From positions 1 to 64,000 of the forward strand of contig JAFQBA010000094.1 in assembly GCA_017416845.1 (NCBI GenBank): a stretch of 64,000 bases of DNA, written 5' to 3'. This DNA is from Clostridia bacterium. GTDB lineage: Bacteria; Bacillota; Clostridia; UMGS1810. The notes beneath the pieces were generated by a model. That model was not told the DNA's origin. It saw only the letters and a list, made by a program, of their open reading frames with translations, and made no database searches. Positions 45,891-54,934 of this stretch are shown in pieces; position 1 is the first letter of the stretch, and every line of letters begins with the position of its first letter. The translations under genes and the position numbers were made by a program.

Positions 45891-48089
45891 ATGCCATTTG
45901 ATTACGGTGTTTTCATAAAGCCTGATATAGAATTCAAAAGGGAATTTTCTTTCGAAAACAACGCTCCGATGTTCAGGAAAAAATTTATTCTTGATCCTTT
46001 TGATAAAGCAAAGCTTCGCATATGCGGTCTTGGAATTGCATATTGCCGGATAAACGGCAAAAAGGTTACAGAGGACCTTTTCACAGCTCCCGTGAGCGAT
46101 TACGGCAAAACCTTATGGTACAATGAATATGATGTCACTTCGCTTCTTTGTGAGGGTGAAAACACAATTGCAGTTATCTGCGGTAACGGTTGGTACAATG
46201 AAACAATCCGTACCGGATGGAACTTTGACCGAGCACCATGGAGAGATTTGCCCAAATTTATTGCACGTCTCGAAACTGATGGGAAAACTGCGCTTGTCAC
46301 CGATTCAAGCTGGAAATGTAAGCCCGACAGTGCCATTGTTTTCAACCAGATACGAAGCGGTGAATATTTTGATGCAAACCTTTGGGATGAAACTTGGGTT
46401 AATCCGGACTTTGACGATTCATCTTGGGAAAATGCCGTAAGAGATGTTATTCCGCCAACGGGCACATTCAGACTTTGTGAGTGTGAACCCATAAGAGAAC
46501 ATGAAATATATTCTCCCGTCAACTCATGGCAGGTGGGGGAGAAAAAATTTATTTTTGATTTCGGTCACAATGTTTCGGGATATATTCGTCTTACCGCAAA
46601 AGGCAAAAAGGGCGATGTGATTACGGTTCGTTACTGCGAAAACGTGTCGGATTCAGGTCAGCTTGAATACAATGGAATGGATGAATATTGCACCAAACTC
46701 GGCGAGCATCTTTTTGCCACTGACAAATTCATATGCTCCGGAAAAGAATTTACTCATTCCCCGATTTTTGCATACCACGGCTTCCGTTATGTTGAATTAG
46801 ACGGCATAGAAAGTGCCGATGAAGTCGATGTAAAATCGGTGTTTGTGCATCAGGCAATAGATCGTAGAACAAACTTTAAATGTTCAGATGATTTTTTGAA
46901 CAAAATGTTTGAGTTTGGAATTGGCTCATCGTGGTCAAATATGTTCTATGCTTTAACCGATTGCCCCACCCGTGAAAAACTTGGCTGGTGCAACGATGCG
47001 CAAAGCTCTGCCGAACAGCTTATAACCAATTTTAAAATAGAAAAACTTTATGAAAAATGGCACCGCGACATAAAGGATGCAATGCTTTCAGACGGTGCCC
47101 TTCCGGGAGTTATTCCAACAGGCGGTTATGGCTATCACTGGGGTAATGGTCCCGTATCTGACGGTATAATGTTTGAGCTTCCCTACAGAGTGTATCTTCA
47201 TACGGGAGATTCGTCTCTTCTTGTGTCATCACTTGGCTACTTTGACAAATATTTCGGCAATCTTGACAGAAACAAAAACAGTGAGGGCTTTGTAAGCTTC
47301 GGACTTGACGACTGGGCAGCACCGGGTAATATCCACATTGTAGAGCCCGAATTTATCAACGCAGTTCTGGAGTATAACTTTGCAAACATCGCCCTTCTTG
47401 CCTCGGAATGTGCAAATAACGGAGATGGCGAAAAATATAAAATCAGATCCAAGACGCTTGAAAAGCTCATAAAAGAAAAATACATTGCCCCTGACGGCAG
47501 ATGCACCATAAACGAACAATGCTCCGTGGCAATGCTTGTGTACTACGGACTTTATGACGACCTTGACCCCCTTGCAAAACAGCTTGCAGAGACCGTTGAA
47601 AGCACCGACTACCACATTAAATGCGGCATGGTGGGAATAAGAAGACTTCTTCACGCCCTTTCCATGGTGGGTAAAAGCGAGCTTGCCTATAAGCTTCTTA
47701 CACAAAGCGGTTACCCCGGCTACAGACATTGGTATGACCTTGGTGCTGTCAGCCTTTGGGAAAAATGGGATGCGAATGTGAACTCCGATTCGAAAAATCA
47801 CCATATGTATTCGGATTATATGTCATGGCTAATTAAAACTTTGGCAGGAATCAAAATTAATGAAAACAAATGCGGTGAGCTTGAATTTTTGCTTGAACCT
47901 CATTTCATTCCGCAGATTGATTGGGTTGATTTTGATTATGACACCGTTTGCGGAAAAATCGGTGTTAAATGGAAACGTGAAAACGGAATAATAACCCTTA
48001 ATGTATATCACGACAGCGATGTAAAGCTCATTTACAATGGTGAGCTTCTTAAGGAAAAAGAAAACAAATTTATAATACAAGGAGAATGA
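45891..48089 (+). CDS. GH78 family alpha-L-rhamnosidase-like protein
   Basis: A 732-aa protein without a signal peptide. A beta-sandwich front (CGLGIAYCRINGKKVTEDLF, YDVTSLLCEGENTIAVICGNGWY) is followed by an alpha-toroid with the GH78 block TDCPTREKLGWCNDAQ, where the usual R-D-E-R-L-G-W is one residue shorter. Shorter than typical GH78 (about 900), so a front domain is reduced. Activity on rhamnosides is plausible but not certain. SD AAGGAG before the ATG at 45891. Its 3' end overlaps or abuts the RpiB gene. Confidence 0.82.
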   Translation: MPFDYGVFIKPDIEFKREFSFENNAPMFRKKFILDPFDKAKLRICGLGIAYCRINGKKVTEDLFTAPVSDYGKTLWYNEYDVTSLLCEGENTIAVICGNGWYNETIRTGWNFDRAPWRDLPKFIARLETDGKTALVTDSSWKCKPDSAIVFNQIRSGEYFDANLWDETWVNPDFDDSSWENAVRDVIPPTGTFRLCECEPIREHEIYSPVNSWQVGEKKFIFDFGHNVSGYIRLTAKGKKGDVITVRYCENVSDSGQLEYNGMDEYCTKLGEHLFATDKFICSGKEFTHSPIFAYHGFRYVELDGIESADEVDVKSVFVHQAIDRRTNFKCSDDFLNKMFEFGIGSSWSNMFYALTDCPTREKLGWCNDAQSSAEQLITNFKIEKLYEKWHRDIKDAMLSDGALPGVIPTGGYGYHWGNGPVSDGIMFELPYRVYLHTGDSSLLVSSLGYFDKYFGNLDRNKNSEGFVSFGLDDWAAPGNIHIVEPEFINAVLEYNFANIALLASECANNGDGEKYKIRSKTLEKLIKEKYIAPDGRCTINEQCSVAMLVYYGLYDDLDPLAKQLAETVESTDYHIKCGMVGIRRLLHALSMVGKSELAYKLLTQSGYPGYRHWYDLGAVSLWEKWDANVNSDSKNHHMYSDYMSWLIKTLAGIKINENKCGELEFLLEPHFIPQIDWVDFDYDTVCGKIGVKWKRENGIITLNVYHDSDVKLIYNGELLKEKENKFIIQGE

Positions 48090-48094
48090 AGAAA

Positions 48095-48667
48095 ATGAAA
48101 ACAGTAAAAGACAAACAAATTTTGGTTGGAGCAGACTTTGCGGGATATCCTCTTAAGGAAGCAGTTGTTGCTCACCTCAAGGCTAAAGGCTGGACAGTTA
48201 CCGATGTTGGCGTTAAAGCAGATTCCGACCCCGATGACACAGACCTCATGTTCCATCGTGTAGGCCTCAGAGCAGGTTCTCTCATTTCCGAAGGTGAATT
48301 TGAAAGAGCACTTCTTTTCTGCGGCACAGGTATGGGTATCCACATTGCCGCTTCAAAATGCCCCCACGTTCATGCAGGTGTTGTTGAAAGCGTTCCTGCA
48401 GCTCTTCGTGCAATCACGGGTAACGGTGTAAATGTTCTTGCAATGGGCGCGTTTTATGTTGCTCCCGCAATGGGCTGTGACATTGCCGATGCATATCTTA
48501 ATGCAGAGCTTGGCTCGGGATATGAATGGTGGAAAAATTTCTATGAATTCCACAAGCTTGCCATTGATGAGCTTGAAGCCTTTGACTATGAAGAATACAA
48601 GGCAAACGGCTTTAAAGTAAACAAGCTTGGCGATTTCCCGTTAAAGCTTGAAACAAAACCCGAATAA
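48095..48667 (+). CDS. RpiB/LacAB-family sugar-phosphate isomerase
   Basis: A cytoplasmic isomerase of 190 aa: GADFAGYPLKEAVVAHLKAK at the N-terminus and the phosphate/active-site loop FCGTGMGIHIAASK. Length is above the usual 145-150 because of a C-terminal extension of about 50 residues. Could interconvert ribose-5-P/ribulose-5-P or a related sugar phosphate. An ATG at 48086 overlaps the GH78 stop but is 1 nt from the SD; the ATG at 48095 is better spaced. A 139-bp copy of its 3' end lies at 50286-50424. Confidence 0.85.
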   Translation: MKTVKDKQILVGADFAGYPLKEAVVAHLKAKGWTVTDVGVKADSDPDDTDLMFHRVGLRAGSLISEGEFERALLFCGTGMGIHIAASKCPHVHAGVVESVPAALRAITGNGVNVLAMGAFYVAPAMGCDIADAYLNAELGSGYEWWKNFYEFHKLAIDELEAFDYEEYKANGFKVNKLGDFPLKLETKPE

Positions 48668-48669
48668 TT
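48531..48669 (+). repeat. Direct repeat, copy in the rpiB-like gene
   Basis: The last 139 bp of the rpiB-like gene (from GGAAAAATTTC to the stop and ATT). The other copy is at 50286-50424, with five base differences, all synonymous. Confidence 0.9.
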
Positions 48670-48703
48670 TAATTGAAAGGGACAGTAAAAAAAGTCTCAC
48701 TTA

Positions 48704-48733
48704 AAAATCGAGGATGAAAGTCCTCGATTTTTT
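48704..48733 (+). terminator. Terminator of the rpiB-like gene
   Basis: AAATCGAGGA pairs with TCCTCGATTT followed by a T-run. Confidence 0.85.
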
Positions 48734-48759
48734 GTGCACAAAAATAGCCGAAACATTTT

Positions 48760-48800
48760 ATTTAGTCAAGTGTAAATTACTCATTTATACTTGACTAAAT
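48760..48800. promoter_or_regulatory. 18-bp inverted repeat at the ATPase promoter
   Basis: ATTTAGTCAAGTGTAAAT (48760-48777) and ATTTATACTTGACTAAAT (48783-48800) are complementary but for one base. The right arm contains the -35 box. Confidence 0.65.
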
Positions 48801-48819
48801 AATTTTTGCGTGTTATAAT
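48791..48819 (+). promoter_or_regulatory. Promoter of the ATPase gene
   Basis: TTGACT at 48791-48796 and TATAAT at 48814-48819, 17-bp spacer, with a TGT extended -10. Confidence 0.75.
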
Positions 48820-48848
48820 GTATGTAACCTGAAATGGAGGTCGTATAT

Positions 48849-50246
48849 ATGTTTATAGGCAGAGAACGTGAACTTGATGCTCTTAATAAACTTTATAAAT
48901 CAAATAAATTTGAATTTGCGGTTATCTATGGCAGACGCCGTGTTGGTAAAACTGCCCTCATAAATGAGTTTATCGGCGACAAAAAAGCTATTTACTTTAT
49001 GGGGGTTGAAAGTAACGCAAAGCAGAATCTTGAAAACTTTTCAAAAAGTATTATGGAGTTTGCAAGCGGTATTGAAACGGAGTCCTCTTTCCTTTCATTC
49101 CAGGCTGCACTTGAATATGTATTCAAGCTTGCAGAGAACGAAAGAATTATTCTCGCTATCGACGAATATCCATATGTGGCTCGTTCATCAAAAAGCCTTG
49201 CATCGACTCTTCAACTTTTGATTGATAAATATAAAGATACATCAAAATTGATGCTTATTCTCTGCGGGTCTTCTATGTCATATATGGAAGATCATGTACT
49301 TGCATATAAAGCACCTTTATATGGGCGTAGAACGGCTCAAATAAAGCTTTTGCCGTTTGACTTTGAAGAAACCTGCAGATACTTTAAAAATCTGTCTGAC
49401 GAGGATAAAGCACTTATATATGGTGTCGCAGGCGGTACGCCACAGTACCTTTTGCAAATGGATGATAAGTTAAGTGTTGAGGATAATATCAAAAACACAT
49501 ACTTAAATCCGATTTCGTTCCTCTACGAAGAACCAACTAACCTTTTGAAACAAGAGGTTCGTGAGCCTGCCATTTACACGGCTATTATTACTGCGATTGC
49601 AACGGGGTCTTCAAGAATGTCGGAGATTTCAAGCAAGGTTGGCGAAGATACCAATGTTTGCACGAACTACATCAAGAACCTTATGAATCTTGGAATCGTA
49701 CAAAAAGAAGCACCATACGGTGAAAAAGCTTCTCGTAAATCGATTTACTCTATCGAGGATAATATGTTCCGTTTCTGGTATCGTTTTGTGCTTGATAATA
49801 ATTCTATCATCGCCCGTGGTGCTGCAGATTTGGTTTATAAACGAATAGAACCTCAACTTTCAGACTATATGGGTAAGGTGTTTGAAGAAATCTGTAAACA
49901 GTACCTATGGAAACAGCTTCTTTCCGGTAACTGCCCGGTAGAGTTCTCTTCCCTTGGTCGTTGGTGGGGCAATGATCCAAAAGAAAAGAGCCAGACTGAA
50001 ATTGATATTATGGGCGAACAGGATAAAAACACAGCTCTCTTTGCTGAATGTAAATGGACAAACGAAAAGGTCGACCTTGGCGTTTTAGAAACACTTATAA
50101 AACGTAGTAACTTGTTCTCGTATAAAACAAAGCATTACTATCTGTTCTCAAAATCAGGCTTCACAAAAGGTTGTATTGATAAGGCGAATGAGATGGGTAA
50201 TGTGAGTTTGGTAGAGTTTGCGGATATGATGAAAGGAGCACAATAA
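48849..50246 (+). CDS. AAA+ ATPase with DUF234/PD-(D/E)XK-like C-terminus
   Basis: A 465-aa ATPase of the 'archaeal ATPase' type. Walker A is YGRRRVGKTALI (about residues 27-38) and Walker B is LAIDEYPYV. The middle has a winged-helix segment (SRMSEISSKVGEDTNVCTNYIKNL), and the C-terminus has E-I-D...E-C-K residues (QTEIDIMGEQ, FAECKW) as in PD-(D/E)XK nuclease folds. Such genes are mobile accessory genes of uncertain role. Start at 48849 after GGAGG; an ATG at 48834 lies in the ribosome site. Codon use and function differ from neighbours, and it is flanked by 139-bp direct repeats, which suggests insertion. Confidence 0.85.
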   Translation: MFIGRERELDALNKLYKSNKFEFAVIYGRRRVGKTALINEFIGDKKAIYFMGVESNAKQNLENFSKSIMEFASGIETESSFLSFQAALEYVFKLAENERIILAIDEYPYVARSSKSLASTLQLLIDKYKDTSKLMLILCGSSMSYMEDHVLAYKAPLYGRRTAQIKLLPFDFEETCRYFKNLSDEDKALIYGVAGGTPQYLLQMDDKLSVEDNIKNTYLNPISFLYEEPTNLLKQEVREPAIYTAIITAIATGSSRMSEISSKVGEDTNVCTNYIKNLMNLGIVQKEAPYGEKASRKSIYSIEDNMFRFWYRFVLDNNSIIARGAADLVYKRIEPQLSDYMGKVFEEICKQYLWKQLLSGNCPVEFSSLGRWWGNDPKEKSQTEIDIMGEQDKNTALFAECKWTNEKVDLGVLETLIKRSNLFSYKTKHYYLFSKSGFTKGCIDKANEMGNVSLVEFADMMKGAQ

Positions 50247-50247
50247 G

Positions 50248-50301
50248 ATGGCTGATATAAAATTATTTAATATAAAAGGTAAGGCGGAAAAATTTCTATG
50301 A
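50248..50301 (+). pseudogene. Truncated start of a DUF5655-type gene
   Basis: A good ribosome site (GAAAGGAG) precedes an ATG and MADIKLFNIKGKAEKFL, then a stop. The opening matches DUF5655-type nuclease-like proteins as remembered. The frame is cut where the rpiB fragment begins at 50286. It starts one base after the ATPase stop, so it was probably an operon partner. Confidence 0.5.
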
Positions 50302-50424
50302 ATTCCACAAGCTTGCCATTGATGAGCTTGAGGCCTTTGACTATGAAGAATACAAGGCAAACGGATTTAAAGTAAACAAGCTTGGCGATTTCCCCCTTAA
50401 GCTTGAAACAAAACCCGAATAATT
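50286..50424 (+). pseudogene. 3' fragment of a second rpiB-like gene
   Basis: Encodes the last 45 residues of the RpiB-like protein in frame to its stop, without any difference in amino acids, although four codons differ (GAA/GAG, GGC/GGA, CCG/CCC, TTA/CTT). No start codon or ribosome site in frame. Looks like the end of a former full-length paralogue whose front was replaced by the ATPase cassette. Confidence 0.8.
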
Positions 50425-50426
50425 AC

Positions 50427-50461
50427 AAACCCCATCAGACATAGCCGTTTGATGGGGTTGT
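50427..50461. terminator. Terminator between rpiB fragment and AraC gene
   Basis: AACCCCATCA pairs with TGATGGGGTT; T-run on the plus side, A residues on the other. Confidence 0.75.
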
Positions 50462-50465
50462 ATTT

Positions 50466-51332
50466 TTATTCATCCTTTTTTCGGATTGTTCCCGGATTTT
50501 CACCAAAATATTTTGTGAATGCACTATAGAATCCACGGGTGGAATCATATCCCACATATTCAGAAATCTCTTCGATTGTCATATCCGAATTTTCTAAAAG
50601 ATCACGGGCAAGAGTCATTCTTTTTTGCGTAAGAAGCTCACTCCAGGTGCAGTTAAAATGTGTTTTTATAATTCGGTTCACCTGTTTGGTGCTGAGTGAC
50701 AACATTTTTGCAATGTCATCAACACTTATCTCATTATCGCAATATACATTTGCAAGAGTGTTTATACGGTGAAGTCTGCCCATAAGAGAATCAGACACGG
50801 TCTGGTCATACTTTTCATTTATTTCAACCGATTTATTGCTCATAATCAGAGCTACAAGGTATTCGTGAAACGAAAGGCTTACATTATATTTGTTTTTTTC
50901 TATATATGACTCAAAAACTCTTTTTATCGACTGATGAAGCTTGTCTTTTTTTTGAAAACGGTATCCGGCAGAGGGAATTATTCCGCATATTCTTTTGTAA
51001 AGGTTGTTGCCGTCAGTTAATACGTTTTTTGAAAAAGTAAATCCGATGCAAAACACCTTGGTTTCTGAGTTCTGAAATCGTATTATGTGATTTACATTGG
51101 GAGCGACAATAAGCGAATCTCCTTCTTCCATAACAAGAGTATTGTCTTCCAGTTTTGCCTCAAGACTCCCTTTTTCAACAAAAATCAAAGCATGGAACGA
51201 ATGTGAGTAGGGCATAACATGCCTTCCCTTCGGCACGACACTGTTTGCGAAAAGCGTGATGTTGCAGTTTTCAATATTAAAAACAAAAACTTCCTGGGGA
51301 TTATTTTTTATTGTTTCGAAATAACTGTCCAA
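50466..51332 (-). CDS. AraC-family transcriptional regulator
   Basis: About 288 aa with a cupin sensor (MPYSHSFHALIFVEKGSL) and a C-terminal AraC double HTH (DIAKMLSLSTKQVNRIIKTHFNCTW, ISEYVGYDSTRGFYSAFTKYFGENP). As in the AraC gene at 7586, the SD AAAGAGG abuts a GTG (51344), whereas a TTG-GAC at 51332 is better spaced, so TTG is my choice. Upstream of it on the same strand is an SGNH hydrolase gene, which may be its operon partner. Confidence 0.87.
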   Translation of the reverse strand: MDSYFETIKNNPQEVFVFNIENCNITLFANSVVPKGRHVMPYSHSFHALIFVEKGSLEAKLEDNTLVMEEGDSLIVAPNVNHIIRFQNSETKVFCIGFTFSKNVLTDGNNLYKRICGIIPSAGYRFQKKDKLHQSIKRVFESYIEKNKYNVSLSFHEYLVALIMSNKSVEINEKYDQTVSDSLMGRLHRINTLANVYCDNEISVDDIAKMLSLSTKQVNRIIKTHFNCTWSELLTQKRMTLARDLLENSDMTIEEISEYVGYDSTRGFYSAFTKYFGENPGTIRKKDE

Positions 51333-51375
51333 TATAAAATTCACCTCTTTTTATTGTTTCACCAAATTACATTCA

Positions 51376-52104
51376 TCAGTTATTGAATATTATTTCAACA
51401 AGGGAAACCGCAAACAGCAAGTGCATCTCTCTGTCGGGGTGGTTTATGTTGTTGGAAAGCAATCTGTCAATATCAACTCCCGATTCAAAAAGCTTTTCCC
51501 ATTTTCTGTAACAATCACAAAAAACAACGCCCGAATCTATCGCAGCTTTACCCATAATATCCGAAAACTTTTTAAGTCTTCCGGAAGTTTGCATTTCTCT
51601 CACACTGTGAGCTATTTTTATAAAACCATCATCTTTAATTTCGGGATTTATTTTTGTGCAGTTCATTGCCGTTGACATAAAAATAACTTCGCTGCCGTTT
51701 TCTTTGAGCTTTTTTGCAATTTCCATTAGTGAATTATAAAAATCTTCTTCTCTTGTTCCGCCGTCGCAGTGTGCATCATTTGCACCAAAGGAAACTACGC
51801 AAAGGTCCGGCTTATGTATCAAAACATCTCTTTCAAGTCGTTCAAGAGATTCCCAACTTGTAGTACCGCTGATCCCTGCGTTGATTATGCTCATGGGCAC
51901 ATCAGGGTACAACTTTTCAAATATTTTTTTGAATTTAGCATGATACACATTTTCATAATCATTTGTTGTTTTTAGCTTTCCTTCACTGTCTCTGCCTATT
52001 TCAAAACACCCCTGAGTTATGCTGTCGCCAAGAAATGCAACAGTTACGCAAGGTGCACTGCTGGGATTTTTCTGTTTTTCTTTCAGTTTATTTATAATGT
52101 CCAT
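51376..52104 (-). CDS. SGNH/GDSL hydrolase
   Basis: A 242-aa cytoplasmic esterase-type enzyme. SGNH blocks: FLGDSITQG (Ser), GISGTTS (Gly), SFGANDAHCD (Asn) and near the C-terminus NHPDREMH (Asp-His). Probably a carbohydrate O-deacetylase, but substrate unknown. ATG at 52104 after CGGAGG; a longer frame upstream crosses the promoter. It is complete, unlike the SGNH relic at 5658. Divergent from the creatininase-family gene. Confidence 0.85.
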   Translation of the reverse strand: MDIINKLKEKQKNPSSAPCVTVAFLGDSITQGCFEIGRDSEGKLKTTNDYENVYHAKFKKIFEKLYPDVPMSIINAGISGTTSWESLERLERDVLIHKPDLCVVSFGANDAHCDGGTREEDFYNSLMEIAKKLKENGSEVIFMSTAMNCTKINPEIKDDGFIKIAHSVREMQTSGRLKKFSDIMGKAAIDSGVVFCDCYRKWEKLFESGVDIDRLLSNNINHPDREMHLLFAVSLVEIIFNN

Positions 52105-52134
52105 AAAAGCCTCCGATAATATATGTTTAATGGA

Positions 52135-52164
52135 ATTATAACACGTTGTAATAATTTTGTCTAT
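52135..52164 (-). promoter_or_regulatory. Promoter of the SGNH hydrolase gene (minus strand)
   Basis: TAGACA (52159-52164) and TATAAT (52135-52140) on the minus strand, 18-bp spacer. Confidence 0.6.
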
Positions 52165-52207
52165 GTTTATGAGAGACACAAATTGAGAATTGTGTCCCTG
52201 CGAATCA

Positions 52208-52235
52208 TTGAATTGGTCTGTAATTATGGTAAAAT
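52208..52235 (+). promoter_or_regulatory. Promoter of the creatininase-family gene
   Basis: TTGAAT at 52208-52213 and TAAAAT at 52230-52235, 16-bp spacer. Confidence 0.5.
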
Positions 52236-52273
52236 TAAATCAGATTAATAAAACGAAAAAAGGAGCGATACCA

Positions 52274-53113
52274 ATGCTTTGGGAAAATTTAAGAGAAGAA
52301 GAATTTAAAGACGCCATAAAAAAGTCAAACGGTGTTTGCATTTTGCCGATAGGCTGTCTTGAAAAACACGGTCAGCATATGCCTGTAGGAACCGATGCAA
52401 TTCAGGCTGCCGAGTTTGCACGCATAGCTGCAGACAAAGAATATGCCGTTGTTTTCCCTACAATGTATTTCGGCGAAAAAACAGGTGCCGGAGAATTTGC
52501 GGGAACAGTAATGTTTTCTGCAAAGCTTCGCTTTGACATCTTAACCGAAACCTGCAGAGAAATAGCAAGAAACGGATTCAAAAAAATTCTCATCTACAAC
52601 TGTCATGGCGGAAACCACAGTATGATTGGAGATTTTACACGTTCTGTGCTTTTTGAAAAGAATGATTATATGGTATTCAATTCAACGCTCTACACCGACT
52701 GTATTGCACAAATTCTTGAAATCGGTTATGATTTTCTCACCGATGAAGACACAAAAATCATGCAGGATTTTGTTGATCAGAAAATTCCTCACGGACATGC
52801 CTGCTTTGTTGAAACAGGATTTATATATTCTGTACGTCCCGAAACAATCCGTCTCGACAAGATGAATCAGGAGGACGGTCTTTCAAACGGACGTTTTGAC
52901 GATTTCGGAAAATACGGCATAGGAACTCCATTTGCATGGATGGCAAACTATCCAAACTCCTATTCGGGTGGCTATTTCCCCGGACTTAACGAAAGAATCG
53001 CAAAAGCTATTATGGAGTATCAGACAGATCTTTTGGCAGAACGCATTAAATTCCTTAAAACAGAAACAATCTCCGATGAATATCACAAGGAATGGCTTTC
53101 GAAACAAAAATAA
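52274..53113 (+). CDS. Creatininase-family metal-dependent amidohydrolase
   Basis: A 279-aa cytoplasmic protein of the creatininase family. Metal-site motifs are intact: LPIGCLEKHGQHMPVGTD (Glu-His and Asp) and YNCHGGNHSM. The family includes creatininase and several amide or lactam hydrolases, so a role in opening a sugar-derived amide or in pterin/flavin side pathways is possible; nothing here points to creatine. Start at the ATG at 52274 after AAGGAG. The DNRLRE gene follows 28 bp later. Confidence 0.85.
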   Translation: MLWENLREEEFKDAIKKSNGVCILPIGCLEKHGQHMPVGTDAIQAAEFARIAADKEYAVVFPTMYFGEKTGAGEFAGTVMFSAKLRFDILTETCREIARNGFKKILIYNCHGGNHSMIGDFTRSVLFEKNDYMVFNSTLYTDCIAQILEIGYDFLTDEDTKIMQDFVDQKIPHGHACFVETGFIYSVRPETIRLDKMNQEDGLSNGRFDDFGKYGIGTPFAWMANYPNSYSGGYFPGLNERIAKAIMEYQTDLLAERIKFLKTETISDEYHKEWLSKQK

Positions 53114-53141
53114 AATTTTAAATATTGAAAGGATGATTTTA

Positions 53142-54875
53142 ATGAAAAAATTATTAGCAATTCTTCTTTGTTGCCTTATGGTAACAGGCATTGTTGCAGT
53201 ATCTCCAATGCAGAGTACAACTGCTTATGCAGAGGATGAAACAATTACTCTGGATTACAAAAACTTCACCACCTCAATGTACAACAGCTCCACCGGTGAA
53301 ATTGTTCGTGAAATGCGTTACAATTTTATGAGATGGCTTGGCGGACCGGCAAACAACGAGCTTGTGAATCATTGGTATATGTCTGTTGACATTTCAGCAC
53401 TTGCCGAAAAAAATATTTCAAAAGCTACTTTAAATATATTTTTCGGTGGTAGAGCGCTTGTAAATATCTATAAAGCTCCGGGAGATTTTGTTCCGGGTAC
53501 AACTCCTTATGAAGATCTTCCAAAGATTACAGAAGAAAATATGCCCGAGGAGCAGTTTGTTGCGTCATGTGATGCTGCAAATCAGAATAATTATGTTGAA
53601 TTTGATGTGACAGCCTATGCAAGAGAGCTTGTTAACTCAGGTAAAACAAAGATGAATCTTATGATGTATTCACGTTCATCTTCAACCTCTGGTGTATGTC
53701 CTGAATATGGTGATAGTTCGCACAGACCTTATATTACAGCTCTTTGCTCCGAGCCTGTTGCTCCCGAGATAATTGCCACATCTCCCGAAGCGGACGAGAC
53801 AAATGTTGATCCCGAATCAAACATAACCTTCACTCTTTCCGAAGCTCCCGTATCAGTTTCCAAAGATAATATTACTCTTATTAACTTTGAAAACGATGAG
53901 GAATATCAGCTTAAAGACTCTGAGGTAAGCTTTGATGCAGGAAATTGCATGATCACAGTAAACCCCGAAAAAATATTAAACGGCAGCAGCATTTATTATG
54001 TAAAGCTTTCAGGTCTCAAAAATTCCAAAGGCGAAGAATTCCCCGAAATATTTTTTAACTTCACCACTGCACCGAGCAAACCCGTAACAATAGATTACAC
54101 AAAAATACAAAGTGCTATGTATGACTATGTTGACGGAACCTTTGGTAAGGAATATGATAATTATAACCTTTTAAGATTCTACAAGGTTATTGACGGAAAA
54201 GTTGTTCTCCGAAACGACTATTATGTATCCATAGACATTTCGGAACTTGCAGGCAAAAAAATTGAGAATGCAACCTTCTCACTCTGGTGTAACGGAAGAG
54301 CTCTTATGACTTTCTACAAAGCAGACGCTAATTTTATCCCCGGTGAAACTCTCTATGAAGATATGCCGAAAATCACCGGCAATATGCCTGAAGAGTCACT
54401 TATCGGATTCTATGAACAGGCAAGCGGACGTGTATACGGCACAGTTGATATGACCTGGTATCTGAGAGAATGTCTTGCAAAAGGGAAAACCAAGCTCAAC
54501 TTTATGGTTCGTCAGGGCTCAACTTCAACCTTTGGTATTTCGGCTGAAAACGGCGATTCAGCCTATCGTCCGAGTTTAACAGTTACTTTTGATGATTCCT
54601 ATGATGAACCCGAAGCTCTTGAAATAGGTGATGTTAGCTTCGAAGATAATACTGCGAGCGTAACTATAATCAAAAACACTGTTGATGATATGGGCAAAGC
54701 AACTTTAATTGTCGCAGGTTATGCAGATGATGAAATGAAAGCTGTAAAATTTGTTGAAAAAGAGCTTCATTTTGGTGAAAACAGTTTCAATGTGACTTTG
54801 GATGAAACAAATGGTGCAACAAGCTTCAAAACATTCCTCTGGAATGGATTTGAGACAATGAAACCGTTAAAATAA
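53142..54875 (+). CDS. Secreted protein with two DNRLRE-type domains
   Basis: A 577-aa secreted protein. Signal peptide (to about 29), DNRLRE-type domain 1 (about 32-205), Big-like fold (about 205-310), DNRLRE-type domain 2 (about 310-480) and a C-terminal beta-sandwich ending FKTFLWNGFETMKPL. Domain 2 is nearly the same as the DNRLRE domain of the next gene at DNA level (54291-54376 with 55595-55680). No catalytic motifs. SD GAAAGGA before the ATG at 53142. Likely a glycan-binding partner of the giant lyase downstream. Confidence 0.8.
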   Translation: MKKLLAILLCCLMVTGIVAVSPMQSTTAYAEDETITLDYKNFTTSMYNSSTGEIVREMRYNFMRWLGGPANNELVNHWYMSVDISALAEKNISKATLNIFFGGRALVNIYKAPGDFVPGTTPYEDLPKITEENMPEEQFVASCDAANQNNYVEFDVTAYARELVNSGKTKMNLMMYSRSSSTSGVCPEYGDSSHRPYITALCSEPVAPEIIATSPEADETNVDPESNITFTLSEAPVSVSKDNITLINFENDEEYQLKDSEVSFDAGNCMITVNPEKILNGSSIYYVKLSGLKNSKGEEFPEIFFNFTTAPSKPVTIDYTKIQSAMYDYVDGTFGKEYDNYNLLRFYKVIDGKVVLRNDYYVSIDISELAGKKIENATFSLWCNGRALMTFYKADANFIPGETLYEDMPKITGNMPEESLIGFYEQASGRVYGTVDMTWYLRECLAKGKTKLNFMVRQGSTSTFGISAENGDSAYRPSLTVTFDDSYDEPEALEIGDVSFEDNTASVTIIKNTVDDMGKATLIVAGYADDEMKAVKFVEKELHFGENSFNVTLDETNGATSFKTFLWNGFETMKPLK

Positions 54876-54886
54876 TTTGAAATATT

Positions 54887-54934
54887 AAACAGGCAAAACA
54901 TTGTACTCAAAGATATACTGTTTTGCCTGTTTGT
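54887..54934 (+). terminator. Terminator of the DNRLRE gene
   Basis: AAACAGGCAAAACA pairs perfectly with TGTTTTGCCTGTTT. Confidence 0.75.

Noticed and set aside
47229-47804. 191-aa minus-strand open frame
   Set aside because: Antisense to the GH78 gene, low complexity of hydrophobic residues, no start signals.
48849-50301. ATPase plus truncated nuclease-like gene as a defence system
   Set aside because: The partner is broken and no other defence genes are nearby.
48531-50424. 139-bp direct repeats as phage attachment sites
   Set aside because: No integrase or tRNA; the repeats are coding sequence with only synonymous differences, better explained by paralogous rpiB ends.
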